Notes under the pieces: generated by a model
Database searches by the model: none
What the model saw: only the letters and a program-made list of their open reading frames with translations
Told to the model about the DNA's origin: nothing
Position numbers and translations under genes: made by a program
Assembly (NCBI GenBank): GCA_016185145.1
Contig: JACPOB010000057.1
Location: 1-64,000, forward strand
Source of the DNA: Rhodospirillales bacterium
GTDB taxonomy: Bacteria > Pseudomonadota > Alphaproteobacteria > Reyranellales > Reyranellaceae
DNA: 64,000 nt
Direction of reading: 5' to 3'
Shown here: positions 47,201 to 55,843 of the stretch, one piece after another
Layout: every line of letters begins with the position of its first letter
Position numbering within the stretch: position 1 is the first letter of the stretch

Positions 47201-50200
47201 CGCACGTCTGCGCCTTCAAGGAGGCGTTGACCAAGGGCGGCTTGCCGGGCCTGTTCGACCTCTCCGTGCAGTCGCTCGACGGCGATCCCGGCGCAAAGAA
47301 CAACGCGTTCGCACGCTGGTATGAGCCGACATCGGAGGTCGCCAACCCGTATCCCCGGGAGAACGTCGACTTCGGCCGCAGCGCCAACGCCCTCTACAAC
47401 TGGGAACTGTTCTTCCACGTCCCGATGCTGATCGCCGAAGCGCTGACGCGCAATCAGCGCTTCGAAGAAGCGATGCACTGGTTCCACTTCGTCTTCGATC
47501 CGACGACCGACCGCTCCGGCCCGTCGCCCGAACGCTTCTGGAACTGCCTGCCGTTCTTCAAGAACTCCGATCCCGAGCGCGACAGCGTTCAGGAAATGCT
47601 GATGACCTTGGCCGGCAAGAAGCCGGGTTGGCGCGATTTTGCCGATCAGATCGAGGAGTGGCGCGCCAATCCCTTCAATCCGCATCTGATCGCGCGGCTG
47701 CGCATCGCCGCCTACCAGAAATCGGTGGTGATGAAGTACATCGACAATCTCATCGCATGGGGCGATCAGCTCTTCCGCCGCGACACCATCGAGGAGATCA
47801 ACCAGGCGACATTGCTCTACGTTCTCGCCGGCGAGATCCTGGGGCCGCGCCCGCGCGCCGTGCCTCCAACCAAGGAGGTCGCCACCAAGACCTACAGCCA
47901 GCTGGCCGGCGATCTCGACGCCTTCTCCAATGCCTTGGTGGAGGCCGAGCAGTTCGTTCCCTACAGCAACAAGGTCGCGCCGCAGAAGCAGCTTGCCGGG
48001 CGCGGTCGGCTGAGCCTTCCGGCGCAGTCCAAGAGCCCCAAGCCGCCCGCTCCGCCCAGCCTGGCGACGGTCACGGGTCTCTATTTCTGCCCGCCCCAGA
48101 ACGACGAGCTGCTGGCGCGCTGGGACACCGTCGCCGATCGCCTGTTCAAGATCCGGCATTGCATGAACATCGAAGGCGTGGCGCGGGATCTTCCCCTGTT
48201 CGAGCCGCCGATCGATCCGGCGCTGCTGGTGCGCGCGACCGCCGCCGGCATCGACCTCGGCAGCGTGCTCGACGACCTCTACAGTGGCCTGCCGCAACAC
48301 CGGTTTGCCGTCCTGGCGCAGAAGGCGAGCGAGCTGTGCGGCGAGGCCCGGGCGCTCGGGGCGGCCCTGCTTGTCGCGCTGGAGAAGCGCGATGCCGAAG
48401 CGCTCACGCTGCTCCGCAGCGAGCACGAACGCTCGGTGCTCGGCCTGATGGAGCAGGTCCGCATCGCCCAGTGCGACGAGGCCGTTCGAAATCGGGAGGC
48501 GCTGGCGGCATCGCGGGAAACCGTGCTGGCGCGCTATCGGCACTGCCAAGCCATGCTCGGCCGGCAGTCGGACGGCGACATGCGCGAAACCTCCCTGCCG
48601 GGACAGGCGCGCATGGGCGACGGCCTCGGTGTGCCCATGATCGAGCACGAGCTCTCGGAGCTCGCGAGCCTCGACGAGGCCAACGACATCCAGCGCAATG
48701 CCGCCGGCTTCGAGATCGCGGCCAACGTGGCGCATATCATCGGCGACGTTGCCGCGGCGCCTTGGGGCGTCGGGGTCAACATCAGCATCGGCTCGGCGCT
48801 GACGGCCTTTGCCTCCTACTACCGTATGCAGGCCGCCAACCTGAACTACGACGCGACGCTGGCGGCAAAGCTCGGCCAGGCCGTGATGCGCGCGGCGGAC
48901 TATGTCAACCAGAGCAACCAGGCCGTGCACGAGAGCCGCGCCATCGACAAGCAGATCGTCGCAGCCGATGTCCGCATCGCCATCTGCAACGCCGAACTCG
49001 CCAACCACCGCCAGCAGATGGAGAACGCGCGCCAGGTCGAGGATGTCCTGCGCGACAGGTTCACCTCGACGACGCTCTACAATTGGATGGTTTCCCAGAC
49101 CTCGTCGCTCTACTTCCAGGCCTACCAGCTCGCCTACGACATGGCGCGCCGCACCGAACGCGCCTGGCGCCACGAGATCGGCGCCGGCGTCAGTAGCTTC
49201 ATTCGCCCCGGCTACTGGGAGAGCCTGCGAAAGGGCCTGCTGGCCGCCGATCGGCTGCATCACGATCTGAAGCGCATGGAAGCGGCATACATCGAGCAGA
49301 ACAGGCGCGAGCATGAGCTCACCAAGCATGTGCCGCTCACCCAGCTCGATGCGCTGGCCTTCGTTGCGCTGAAGGAAACCGGCGCCTGCATCATTCGGCT
49401 GCCCGAGGCGCTGTTCGACATGGACCATCCCGGGCATTACTTCCGCCGCCTGAAGAGCGTCAGCCTGTCGATCCCGTGCGTGGCCGGCGCCTATACCAGC
49501 GTCAACGCGACCCTGACCCTGCTCAAGGGCGAGATCCGCGTCGACGCCAACGCCCAGGGAGCCTATCCCAAGGACGAGAACGCCGACGATCCGCGCTTCC
49601 GTACCAGCTTCGCTGCGGCGCAGTCGATCGCCACCAGCCACGCCCAGAACGACAGCGGCCTGTTCGAGCTCAATTTCCGCGACGATCGCTATCTGCCGTT
49701 CGAGGGCGCGGGGGCGATCTCGGAATGGCGGTTGGCGCTGCCCAAGGATTGCAATGCACTCGACTTCGACACGATTTCGGACGTCATCCTGCACGTCAAG
49801 TATACCGCCCGCGACGGCGGGGCCGCGCTGGCGCAGAAGGCGCGCGACGCCACGCTGAACATCCCGTCGCAGGAAGGCCTGCACCGTCTGTTCAGCGTGC
49901 GCAACGAGTTCTCCAACGACTGGTATCGCTTCCTGCACATCGCCGAGCCCGCCACCCAGCACCGGCTCGTGCTGGACATCGGCCGCGAGCGGTTCCCCTT
50001 CGTCTTGCGCAACAAGACGATCACGATCCAGAAGCTGACGCTCTACCTGAAAGCGCACGATTCCGTCGACACGAGCAGCGCTGCGCTCGACTTCTCCATC
50101 GGCCGTGGCGATCCGGCCGATCCGAATGCGCCGGTCCTGCCCCTGGGTGGCGGCAATGCGAGCTTCACGCCGCTCGGAGGCTCGTGGGGCAACCTGCTCA

Positions 50201-50343
50201 GCTGCCAGGTCGGCGGCTTGGCGCTGGCCGTACCCGGCAGCCTCGTGCTGGAGGTCGCCGCGAGCGACCTGACCAGCCTGACCCAAGGTCAGAATCTGGT
50301 CGACCTGATGATCGTCGCCGAATACTCGGCGGCCAATTCGTAG
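41248..50343 (+). CDS. Tc toxin TcA subunit with N-terminal peptidoglycan-binding domain
   Basis: A 3031-aa TcA-type pore subunit, which pentamerises and injects the BC cargo. The N-terminus is unusual: a PG_binding_1 domain (about 10-75, FGSTTEAVVKAFQAQHSLPQ), then a carboxypeptidase-regulatory-like beta domain (about 88-180, AVHGRVVADDGTAASAVTVR). The VRP1-type Tc segment lies near 617 (CACRHCRSVLSPAAYLVDLL) and the neuraminidase-like region near 1386 (NYRVWEANRKVFLFPENWIE). The FEEAMHWFHFVFDPTTDRSG block is near 2070, followed by a long helical pore-forming region (about 2350-2720) and the C-terminal TcB-binding domain (GVSSFIRPGYWESLRKGLLA; LDIGRERFPFVLRNKTITIQ). It starts 12 nt after the BC gene. 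Confidence 0.92.
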   Translation: MKLQGRNLSIRLRGDDVKLLHTELRQIGLSVARAEADDAMFGSTTEAVVKAFQAQHSLPQTGIVDAATATAINREVDRVAAAAAQPPLAVHGRVVADDGTAASAVTVRAFDKDMRSETLLGSATTDRLGRYEIRYEPAQFRRAEKESADLVVRAVKPGAAGAADEVLAASDVLFNAGRDVTIDLTIDLAASRPSEFEQYVAAVTPLAEAVALAQLTEDDIGFLAGETGIDRVHLAFLATAHQHAAATRIASEAYYAVFRQGLPSALSALLLQTPADLKQALVAALDAHIVPAGLRTEIDAIVAAFKRLRSERLVRGSEADAIPTRILAAAGLSADQQDTVLDLWFKRDSDAGFWTALRASPLAAQARPLQAALDVALLAGNNAPLTEALARSNVRSVQALAALSDDDLRKLIVASPEILASIEPSGDSETDVAKAARLAAGVLGLARTRHPTAFVMAARRKSDRPLDRDVARVLENAPELDLRDADLARFLADNPRVLDGVADAGGTQTELRRVQRVLRIAPEAAHTHALMEAGLDSAHAVAGMSATAFAAKFGDALGGGAQARIYHARAQRVNDTVLAIAGAAQQAASALRPSVLAVLPDAAQEFPNLATLFGAQDLCACRHCRSVLSPAAYLVDLLQFINPKHGAKPITRLRARRPDIEHIPLSCENTNTPLPYIDLANEILEFYVANGALTAAVAHDTDGATAEQLAVTPQFVLDAAYQRLATAVFPAPLPFQRPLAIVRRYLQQLGAGRAEVMQAFAASESDVDLESIGIAGVERDILVGASAAPLRDHYGLPADPTGTATMSAAALMKALGASYDELLSLLKTGHLAAGQGVTLTDTDQPPRCNPEKMAVGNLTAAFWQRAHRFVRLQRKLGIAIAELDDMLQTLGGGDIDVALLRRVAQAEGLRGRLGLARKVLLGFWKAAASPDEGQHRRTVLARAMRLGEADFDALLALSAIQPFAPGDPAGLVALEALLKMVRDSGLTVAQLAYVYRPGDPTAAAAALPNSVILQLIRALRTALQALAQEAADGTLDAAALDARRRDVAVQVIAEGLALPAETARLLMEGVVRSASDPALFLMSDVLGVAALAEDVLADLSAAVLQPARRGLVKLHKAALLIDTLGLSVRETAHITAHPADFAGFSFDGIPVDAADANGGAFAAWQQLARFATLSARLPQRAKTLIDVFEAAALATDADPRAAALAALQMATQWDEADLAFLAGPAGHDLAAPQDFRDIASLRRLERAVVLARRLDVPAARLATWANPAPDAALAADVVAALQARNEPDSWVVVGKEARDTLREAQRDALVAHILNHDPGVRARGITTADGLFEYFLIDTQMAACMDTSRIKQAISSVQLFIQRALMGLEDGVAPNDIDAAQWHWMRNYRVWEANRKVFLFPENWIEPDLRDDKTPFFRKLESRLLQDDISFDTAEAAVERYLEQLHSVARLDIRALYVEEPQDDGDEEIVHIFGRTLSSPQAYYYRRLIGDRTWTPWEKIEAGIEGDHLLPLVANRRLYLFWLHIEERQDAGRELPASFIQSMEHWLWKTQLYPKWQADRKEWLRQHTIYQVWNALESALRAANIDFTQAKADYFANAGLPEQEEPEPRAPEEPPFSSPPELSHLEISLAWSEYRNGAWSTKQSASAPVSSRPVMPTLQAHFGKQGFGGALVLGLMNDAFDFVPIRADGMMVETIFTVYLPNAHEHYLTGSVDEETGRLSIRVSRRYEHQAPLLDFGSLTIQGHEHVGEFQVTCGNLAEPSNDMDLMVVMAFDQLPRPNETVNDAQAFAHAGTPGSKWLGMLNGQAAAKKHQLAVSADGETRVILGSVPQSGAFAVLRDEQHASFSRKPPYQNFVFQDDHRAYLASPWGGTSLDNIAILPRLPVGELKKVQAPLVEAAAAKPKLVASASSPAMRLALPRAVARLGGIDGVSLQPVAAPTALLATARTFPALTKKASGTLLGHVSAAAVADLLNLKGLRFQSLVHPHVCAFKEALTKGGLPGLFDLSVQSLDGDPGAKNNAFARWYEPTSEVANPYPRENVDFGRSANALYNWELFFHVPMLIAEALTRNQRFEEAMHWFHFVFDPTTDRSGPSPERFWNCLPFFKNSDPERDSVQEMLMTLAGKKPGWRDFADQIEEWRANPFNPHLIARLRIAAYQKSVVMKYIDNLIAWGDQLFRRDTIEEINQATLLYVLAGEILGPRPRAVPPTKEVATKTYSQLAGDLDAFSNALVEAEQFVPYSNKVAPQKQLAGRGRLSLPAQSKSPKPPAPPSLATVTGLYFCPPQNDELLARWDTVADRLFKIRHCMNIEGVARDLPLFEPPIDPALLVRATAAGIDLGSVLDDLYSGLPQHRFAVLAQKASELCGEARALGAALLVALEKRDAEALTLLRSEHERSVLGLMEQVRIAQCDEAVRNREALAASRETVLARYRHCQAMLGRQSDGDMRETSLPGQARMGDGLGVPMIEHELSELASLDEANDIQRNAAGFEIAANVAHIIGDVAAAPWGVGVNISIGSALTAFASYYRMQAANLNYDATLAAKLGQAVMRAADYVNQSNQAVHESRAIDKQIVAADVRIAICNAELANHRQQMENARQVEDVLRDRFTSTTLYNWMVSQTSSLYFQAYQLAYDMARRTERAWRHEIGAGVSSFIRPGYWESLRKGLLAADRLHHDLKRMEAAYIEQNRREHELTKHVPLTQLDALAFVALKETGACIIRLPEALFDMDHPGHYFRRLKSVSLSIPCVAGAYTSVNATLTLLKGEIRVDANAQGAYPKDENADDPRFRTSFAAAQSIATSHAQNDSGLFELNFRDDRYLPFEGAGAISEWRLALPKDCNALDFDTISDVILHVKYTARDGGAALAQKARDATLNIPSQEGLHRLFSVRNEFSNDWYRFLHIAEPATQHRLVLDIGRERFPFVLRNKTITIQKLTLYLKAHDSVDTSSAALDFSIGRGDPADPNAPVLPLGGGNASFTPLGGSWGNLLSCQVGGLALAVPGSLVLEVAASDLTSLTQGQNLVDLMIVAEYSAANS

Positions 50344-50347
50344 CGCC

Positions 50348-51424
50348 TTACGCGCGCACCCGCTTGGCCGCCTCGAAAGCAGCCAGGCGCTCGGCAAACT
50401 TGCCGGCGGCCGGGCCGCCGGCGGCGGCGATCACTGGGGCCGGGATCGTCTCGTGGAAATGGCAGGCCACACGGTGGCCGTTGCCGGCGTCGCGCAGCGA
50501 AGGCTCCTCCTTGCGGCAGCGATCCTGAGCGAAGGGGCAGCGCGTGTGGAAGCGGCAGCCCGGCGGCGGGGCGAAGGGGCTGGGCACGTCGCCCGCCAGC
50601 AGCATGCGCTTCCTGGCGACCGTGGGATCGGGGCGCGGGATCGCCGACAGCAGCGCCTGTGTGTAGGGATGCAGCGGCCGGTCGTAGAGGTCGCGCTTGG
50701 TCGCGACCTCGACCAGCTTGCCGAGATACATCACCGCGACGCGATCGCTGATGTGCTTCACCACGGCGAGGTCGTGGGCGATGAAGAGGTAGGACAGGCC
50801 GAACTGGCGCTGCAGGTTCTGCAGCAGGTTGACGATCTGCGCCTGGATCGAGACGTCGAGCGCGGAGACGGGCTCGTCGCACACGATCAGGTCGGGATTG
50901 ACCGCGAGCGCGCGGGCGATGCCGATGCGCTGGCGCTGGCCGCCGGAGAACTGATGCGGGTAGCGCCGCGCGTGCTCGGGCAACAGGCCGACGATGGCCA
51001 GAAGCTCGCGGGTGCGCTCGGCGCGCTCGGCCTCGGTGTGCAGGCCGTGCACCGCCATCGGCTCGATCAGGATCTCGCCCACGGTCATGCGCGGATTGAG
51101 CGAGGCGTAGGGGTCCTGGAAGATGATCTGCATGTGGCGGCGCAATTGGCGCAGCGACTGCTTGTCGAGGGTCGCGATCTCGCTGCCCTTGAAGCGCACC
51201 GAGCCCGCCGTCGGATCCATCAAGCGCAGGATCAGCCGGCCGGTCGTCGACTTGCCACAGCCCGATTCGCCCACCAGCGCCAGCGTCTCGCCGCGGGCGA
51301 TGTCGAAGCTGACGCCTTCGACGGCGCGCACCATGCCGATCACCTTGCGGCGGATCAGGCCGCGCGTGACCGGGAAATGCTTTACCAGGCTGTCGACCTG
51401 GAGGACGGGCACGGCGGCGGTCAT
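50348..51424 (-). CDS. dppF: Dipeptide/oligopeptide ABC transporter ATPase (DppF/OppF)
   Basis: A 358-aa ATPase. Walker A is [20 protein letters not shown], the Q-loop is in [20 protein letters not shown], the signature is [20 protein letters not shown], Walker B is [20 protein letters not shown] and the switch His is in [20 protein letters not shown]. The C-terminal oligopeptide-type extension has four cysteines in [18 protein letters not shown]. The start overlaps the dppD stop (ATGA). Last gene of the operon, meeting tcA tail to tail with a 4-nt gap and no room for a terminator. Confidence 0.93.
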   Translation of the reverse strand: MTAAVPVLQVDSLVKHFPVTRGLIRRKVIGMVRAVEGVSFDIARGETLALVGESGCGKSTTGRLILRLMDPTAGSVRFKGSEIATLDKQSLRQLRRHMQIIFQDPYASLNPRMTVGEILIEPMAVHGLHTEAERAERTRELLAIVGLLPEHARRYPHQFSGGQRQRIGIARALAVNPDLIVCDEPVSALDVSIQAQIVNLLQNLQRQFGLSYLFIAHDLAVVKHISDRVAVMYLGKLVEVATKRDLYDRPLHPYTQALLSAIPRPDPTVARKRMLLAGDVPSPFAPPPGCRFHTRCPFAQDRCRKEEPSLRDAGNGHRVACHFHETIPAPVIAAAGGPAAGKFAERLAAFEAAKRVRA

Positions 51425-52410
51425 GCCGCGTTCCTCACAAGCTCGACAGGCGCCTTCCAGCAGGCGACGCGGTGGCTGGTGGCGATGTCCCGCAGCGGCG
51501 GCGGCTCCTCGCGGCACTGCCGATCGGCAAATGGACAGCGCGGCGAGAAGCGGCAGCCCTTGGGCTGGTTGTTGGGGCTGGGCACCGTGCCTTCGATGGT
51601 CGACAGCCGTTCGCGATCGACGTCGAGCCGCGGGATCGAACCCAGAAGGCCGATCGTGTAGGGGTGTTGCGGATCGGCGAACAGCGCCGCGACCGGCGCG
51701 CTTTCGACGATCTTGCCCGCGTACATCACGATCACCTCGTCGGCCACCTCGGCGATGACGCCGAGGTCGTGGGTGATGATCAGGATCGCCATGCCCAGCC
51801 GCTTCTGCAGGTCCTGCAGGAGATCGAGGATCTGCGCCTGGATGGTGACGTCGAGCGCCGTCGTCGGCTCGTCGGCGATCAGCAGCGTGGGCTCGCAGGA
51901 CAGCGCCATGGCGATCATGACGCGCTGGCGCATGCCGCCCGACAGGCGGTGCGGATAATCGTCGACGCGCTCGGCGGCCGAGGGGATGCGCACCAGCTCG
52001 AGCATTTCGATCGCGCGCTTCCTGGCGGCCTGCGGCGACAGCTGGGTGTGCGCCAGGATGGCCTCGACGATCTGCTGGCCGACCGTGTGGACGGGGTTCA
52101 GCGAGGTCATCGGCTCCTGGAAGATCATCGACATCTTGCCGCCGCGCAGGCGGCGGCGCTCGTCGGCCGAGAGGCCGAGCACGTCGCGGCCATCGAACCT
52201 GATGGCGTCGGCCTCGACCTTGCCGGGCGGGCTCGCCACCAGGCCCATGACCGAGAGCGAGGTCACGCTCTTGCCGCAGCCCGATTCGCCCACCAGGCCG
52301 ACCGTCTTGCCGCGGTCGACCGACAAGTCGATGCCGTCGACCGCGCGGAACAGGCCGCGGTCGGTGTGGAAGTACGTCCGAAGGCCGCGGACCTCTAAAA
52401 GCTTGTCCAT
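51421..52410 (-). CDS. dppD: Dipeptide/oligopeptide ABC transporter ATPase (DppD/OppD)
   Basis: A 329-aa ATPase starting [20 protein letters not shown]. Walker A is [20 protein letters not shown], then [20 protein letters not shown], signature [20 protein letters not shown], Walker [21 protein letters not shown] and [20 protein letters not shown]. The C-terminal cysteine-bearing extension is present ([20 protein letters not shown]). Its start overlaps the SBP stop codon by 1 nt (TGATG). It pairs with the DppF-type ATPase as a heterodimer energising the importer. Confidence 0.93.
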   Translation of the reverse strand: MDKLLEVRGLRTYFHTDRGLFRAVDGIDLSVDRGKTVGLVGESGCGKSVTSLSVMGLVASPPGKVEADAIRFDGRDVLGLSADERRRLRGGKMSMIFQEPMTSLNPVHTVGQQIVEAILAHTQLSPQAARKRAIEMLELVRIPSAAERVDDYPHRLSGGMRQRVMIAMALSCEPTLLIADEPTTALDVTIQAQILDLLQDLQKRLGMAILIITHDLGVIAEVADEVIVMYAGKIVESAPVAALFADPQHPYTIGLLGSIPRLDVDRERLSTIEGTVPSPNNQPKGCRFSPRCPFADRQCREEPPPLRDIATSHRVACWKAPVELVRNAA

Positions 52411-53981
52411 CAGAACGAGTAGTCCAGGCCCTTGTAGAAGGTGTTCTGATAGAGCATGTGCGGCCGCACGCCCTTCAGCTTCTTGGAGCTGGTGGTGTAC
52501 ATGGGCACGTTCATCACCGGCATCCACAGATGCTCCTCGGTGACGCGCTGCTGGGCGAGCCCGTAGTACTTGGCGCGGTCGGCGTCGGTCAGCGCCGCCT
52601 TGCCCTTCTTCAGGAGCTCGTCGGTCTGCGGATCGTTCCAGTTCATGCGGTTGGGCGCCGGCATGTTCTTGGAATCGAAGTAGAAGTTCAGCAGGTCGCC
52701 GGACGACATGTAGGGAAAGGTGACGGTCCACAGATCGTAGTCCTGCTTGGCCATCTCGGCGGGCGCGATCGTCGAATCGAAGCCGACGATCTTCCAGTCG
52801 ACGCCGATCTTGCGCATGTAGCCCTGGATCGCCTCCGACGTGCGCGGGAAGTAGGACACCTGGGTGAACAGCACGCGCGGCGCCAGCTTCACCCCGTCCT
52901 TCTCGCGGATGCCGTCGGTGCCGACCTTCCAGCCGGCCTCGTCCAGGAGCTTCTTCGCCCGTTCGACGTCCTCCTTGATGAGGCTCCTGGTGGACTCGGC
53001 GAAGTCGAGCGCCTTGGAATCGATGAAGGTGTAGGCCGGATCGGCCTGGCCCAGCATGATGCCCTTGACGATCTCGGCGCGGTTTATGGCGATGTTCATC
53101 GCCTCGCGCACGCGCTTGTCGGCCACGATCGGCCGCGTCGTCTTGTAGCCGTAGTACATCAACTGGAAGTTGGGCTTGGCTTCCTGGACGTTGAGGTTGG
53201 GCGAAGCCTTGACCTGCGGGATGAACTGCAGCGGGATATGGTGGGTGACGTCGAACTGGCCGCCCATCATGGCGGCGACGCGCGCGGAATCCTCGGGCAC
53301 GATCTTGATCGAGAGCTTCTCGAACTTCACCGGCCCCTTGTTCTGGTACATCGAGGGGCCCCACTTGTAGGCGTCGTGACGCTTCAGCACGATCTCCGTG
53401 CGCGGCTGCCAGGATTCGAAGCACCACGGGCCGGTGCCGTCTGCCGTCTTGACGCCGTAGTCCTTGCCCAGCGCCTCGACGCTTTCCTTGTTGTGGATCG
53501 CCATGGTGAACATGGTCATGTTGAGCAGCAGGTCGGCGTAAGGCTCGTCCAGCTCGTACTCGACGGTGTAGGGATCGACGGCGCGGATGTCCTTCAGGCG
53601 GCCGGCGCGCCAGGCGAGCGGCGCCTTGAGCTCGGGGCTCACCAGCCGCTTGATGGAGTAGACGACGTCGTCGGCGGTGAACTTCTTGCCGCTGCAGAAG
53701 CTGACGTCGTCGCGCAGCTTGAAGGTGTAGAGCTTGCCGTCGGGGCTCATCGTCCATGATTTGGCGAGATAGGGGATCGGCGTCTTGCCGTCCCAGTCCA
53801 TGGCGACCAGCGTATCCTGGAACATGTTGACGATGTCGGACGACGGCGACCAGGTCGTGCGTGCGCCGTCGTAATGCGGCGCATCGAGCGCCTTCATCAT
53901 GCGCAGGGTCTGCGCCTCGGCCATCGACGCGGCCGCGGCCATTCCAAGGAACGCTGTTACGCCTACAAACAGGTTACGCAT
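52410..53981 (-). CDS. ABC transporter substrate-binding protein, family 5 (paralogue 1)
   Basis: A 523-aa periplasmic peptide-type SBP with a Sec signal ([20 protein letters not shown]). Landmarks: [40 protein letters not shown] with [36 protein letters not shown] and [20 protein letters not shown]. It is a close paralogue of the next SBP upstream, over the whole length. A single transporter with two tandem SBPs suggests two related ligands. Its start is separated from the paralogue by a large hairpin repeat. Confidence 0.92.
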   Translation of the reverse strand: MRNLFVGVTAFLGMAAAASMAEAQTLRMMKALDAPHYDGARTTWSPSSDIVNMFQDTLVAMDWDGKTPIPYLAKSWTMSPDGKLYTFKLRDDVSFCSGKKFTADDVVYSIKRLVSPELKAPLAWRAGRLKDIRAVDPYTVEYELDEPYADLLLNMTMFTMAIHNKESVEALGKDYGVKTADGTGPWCFESWQPRTEIVLKRHDAYKWGPSMYQNKGPVKFEKLSIKIVPEDSARVAAMMGGQFDVTHHIPLQFIPQVKASPNLNVQEAKPNFQLMYYGYKTTRPIVADKRVREAMNIAINRAEIVKGIMLGQADPAYTFIDSKALDFAESTRSLIKEDVERAKKLLDEAGWKVGTDGIREKDGVKLAPRVLFTQVSYFPRTSEAIQGYMRKIGVDWKIVGFDSTIAPAEMAKQDYDLWTVTFPYMSSGDLLNFYFDSKNMPAPNRMNWNDPQTDELLKKGKAALTDADRAKYYGLAQQRVTEEHLWMPVMNVPMYTTSSKKLKGVRPHMLYQNTFYKGLDYSF

Positions 53982-54014
53982 GGTCGTTTCCTCGCTTGTT
54001 GATCTCGGAGACAA

Positions 54015-54121
54015 CCTCACCCTGAGGAGCGCCCGCAGGGCGCGTCTCGAAGGGTGGGCCCCACCAAGTCTGTTGCCCATCCTTCGAGACGCATCGCTTC
54101 GCGATGCTCCTCAGGATGAGG
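54015..54121. repeat. Large inverted repeat between the two SBP genes (family D)
   Basis: Arms of about 45 nt (54015-54059 and 54077-54121) begin CCTCACCCTGAGGAGC and end GCTCCTCAGGATGAGG. Each arm has an internal small hairpin (GCGCCCGCAGGGCGC and GCATCGCTTCGCGATGC). The CCTGAGGAGC...GTCTCGAAGG pattern resembles dispersed repeats I recall from other alphaproteobacteria. In the mRNA it would form a strong structure between the two SBP cistrons. Confidence 0.8.
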
Positions 54122-54134
54122 TAGTCGTTGATCC

Positions 54135-55694
54135 CTAAAAGCTCGCGTCCAATCCCTTGTAAAAGGTGTTCTGGTAGATCATGTGCGGGCGCATGCCCTT
54201 CACCTTCTTGTTGGTGATCTCGTACATGTTGATGTTGAGCACGGGCATCCACAGCGCCTCGGCGGTGACCTTCTTCTGCACCAGCTCGTAGTACTTGGCG
54301 CGGTCGGCCTCGGTCAGCGACATGCGGCCCTGCCGCAGCAGATCGTCGGTCTCGGCGTCCTTCCAGTTCATGCGGTTGGGCGTCGGGATGTTCCGGGAAT
54401 CGAAGTAGATGTTCATCAGGTCGCCGGCCGAGAGGTAGGGCACGGTGACCGACCAGATCTCGTAGTCCTGCTCGGCCATCTTGGCGGCGGCGATGGTCGA
54501 GTCCCAGGGCTGGAGCTGCCACTGGATGCCGATGCGCCGCAGGTAGCCCTGGATCGCCTCGGCGACGCGCGGCGTATTGCCGGCCTGGGTATAGTAGACC
54601 TTGGGCTGGAGCTTGACGCCGTCCTTCTCGCGGACGCCGTCGCTGCCCATCGTCCAGCCGGCCTCGTCGAGCAGCGCCTTGGCGCGCTCGACATCCTCCT
54701 TGACCATGCCCTTGGTCGACGGGGCGAAGTCGAGCGCCGCCGGATCGACGAAGGTGAAGGCGGGGTCGGCGTTGCCCAGCAGGATGCCCTTGGCGATGGC
54801 GGCGCGGTCGATGGCGATGCTCATGGCCTCGCGCACGCGCTTGTCGGCCACCATCGGCCGCGTCGTCTTGAAGCCGAAGTAGAGCAGCTGGAAGTTGGGG
54901 TTGGCCTGGGTGACCGTCAGCATGGGCGCGCTGCGGGCCTGGGCGATGAACTGCTGCGGGAACTGGTGCGTGGTGTCGAACTGGCCCGCCATCATGGCGG
55001 CGACGCGGCTCGAATCCTCGGGCACGATCTTGATGACCAGCCGCTCGAACTTCACCGGCCCCTTGTTCTTGTACATCGAGGGGCCCCACTTGTAGGCGTC
55101 GTGGCGCCTGAGCACGATCTGAGTGCGTGGCTGCCACGAGTCGAAGCACCACGGGCCGGTGCCGTCGGCGCCCTTCACGCCGTAATCCTTGCCCAGCGCC
55201 TCGACGCTCTCCTTGTTGTGGATGACGTTGGTGAACATGGTGAGCTGCAGCAGCAGGTCGGAGAAGGGCTCGGCCAGCTCGTATTCGACGGTGTAGGGAT
55301 CGGGCGCGCGCAGGTCCTTGATGGTGCCGGCGCGCCACGCAAAGGGACCCTTGATCTCCGGGCTGGTCAGCCGCTTGAAGGAATAGACCACATCATCGGC
55401 GGTGAATTTCTTGCCGCTGCAGAAGCTGACGTCGTCGCGCAGCTTGAAGGTATAGAGCTTGCCGTCGGGGCTGACCGTCCACGACTTGGCGAGATAGGGG
55501 ATGGGCGTCTTGCCGTCCCAGTCGAGCGCCACCAGCGTGTCCTGGAACATGTTGACGATGTCGGAGGTCGGGCCCCAGGTCGTGCGCTGCGCATCGTAGT
55601 GCGGGGCATCGATCGACTTCATCATGATCAGGGTCTGCGCCGACGCTGTCGAAGCGCCGAGCAATGCTGCCACTGCCACGATAACGTTACGCAT
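54135..55694 (-). CDS. ABC transporter substrate-binding protein, family 5 (paralogue 2)
   Basis: A 519-aa SBP with a Sec signal (RNVIVAVAALLGASTASAQT). It matches the downstream SBP block for block: [80 protein letters not shown] and [17 protein letters not shown]. It follows the DppC-type permease gene after a 150-nt spacer occupied by another inverted repeat. The tandem pair arose by duplication; differences cluster in the middle and C-terminal lobes, where ligand specificity would lie. Confidence 0.92.
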   Translation of the reverse strand: MRNVIVAVAALLGASTASAQTLIMMKSIDAPHYDAQRTTWGPTSDIVNMFQDTLVALDWDGKTPIPYLAKSWTVSPDGKLYTFKLRDDVSFCSGKKFTADDVVYSFKRLTSPEIKGPFAWRAGTIKDLRAPDPYTVEYELAEPFSDLLLQLTMFTNVIHNKESVEALGKDYGVKGADGTGPWCFDSWQPRTQIVLRRHDAYKWGPSMYKNKGPVKFERLVIKIVPEDSSRVAAMMAGQFDTTHQFPQQFIAQARSAPMLTVTQANPNFQLLYFGFKTTRPMVADKRVREAMSIAIDRAAIAKGILLGNADPAFTFVDPAALDFAPSTKGMVKEDVERAKALLDEAGWTMGSDGVREKDGVKLQPKVYYTQAGNTPRVAEAIQGYLRRIGIQWQLQPWDSTIAAAKMAEQDYEIWSVTVPYLSAGDLMNIYFDSRNIPTPNRMNWKDAETDDLLRQGRMSLTEADRAKYYELVQKKVTAEALWMPVLNINMYEITNKKVKGMRPHMIYQNTFYKGLDASF

Positions 55695-55706
55695 TGTTTC
55701 GAAATG

Positions 55707-55824
55707 CCTCCCCAGCTTTGCTGGGGAGGTGGCCCGTAGGGCCGGAGGGGTCATGGGCAGTAGTGCCGACGCCTCCGACCCCTCCGCCCCTTCGGGGCAC
55801 CTCCCCACGCCTAGCGTGGGGAGG
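55707..55824. repeat. Large inverted repeat between permease and SBP genes (family E)
   Basis: The left arm begins CCTCCCCAGC with a TTT-centred hairpin (CCTCCCCAGCTTTGCTGGGGAGG), then GGCCGGAGGGGTC. The right arm reads GACCCCTCCGCCCC and closes with CTCCCCACGCCTAGCGTGGGGAGG. The arms pair with each other and each ends in its own hairpin. It is located just before the first SBP cistron in the dpp-type operon, where it could set relative expression of permease and SBP. Confidence 0.8.
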
Positions 55825-55843
55825 AAGCGCGGTGCGTTCCCTG

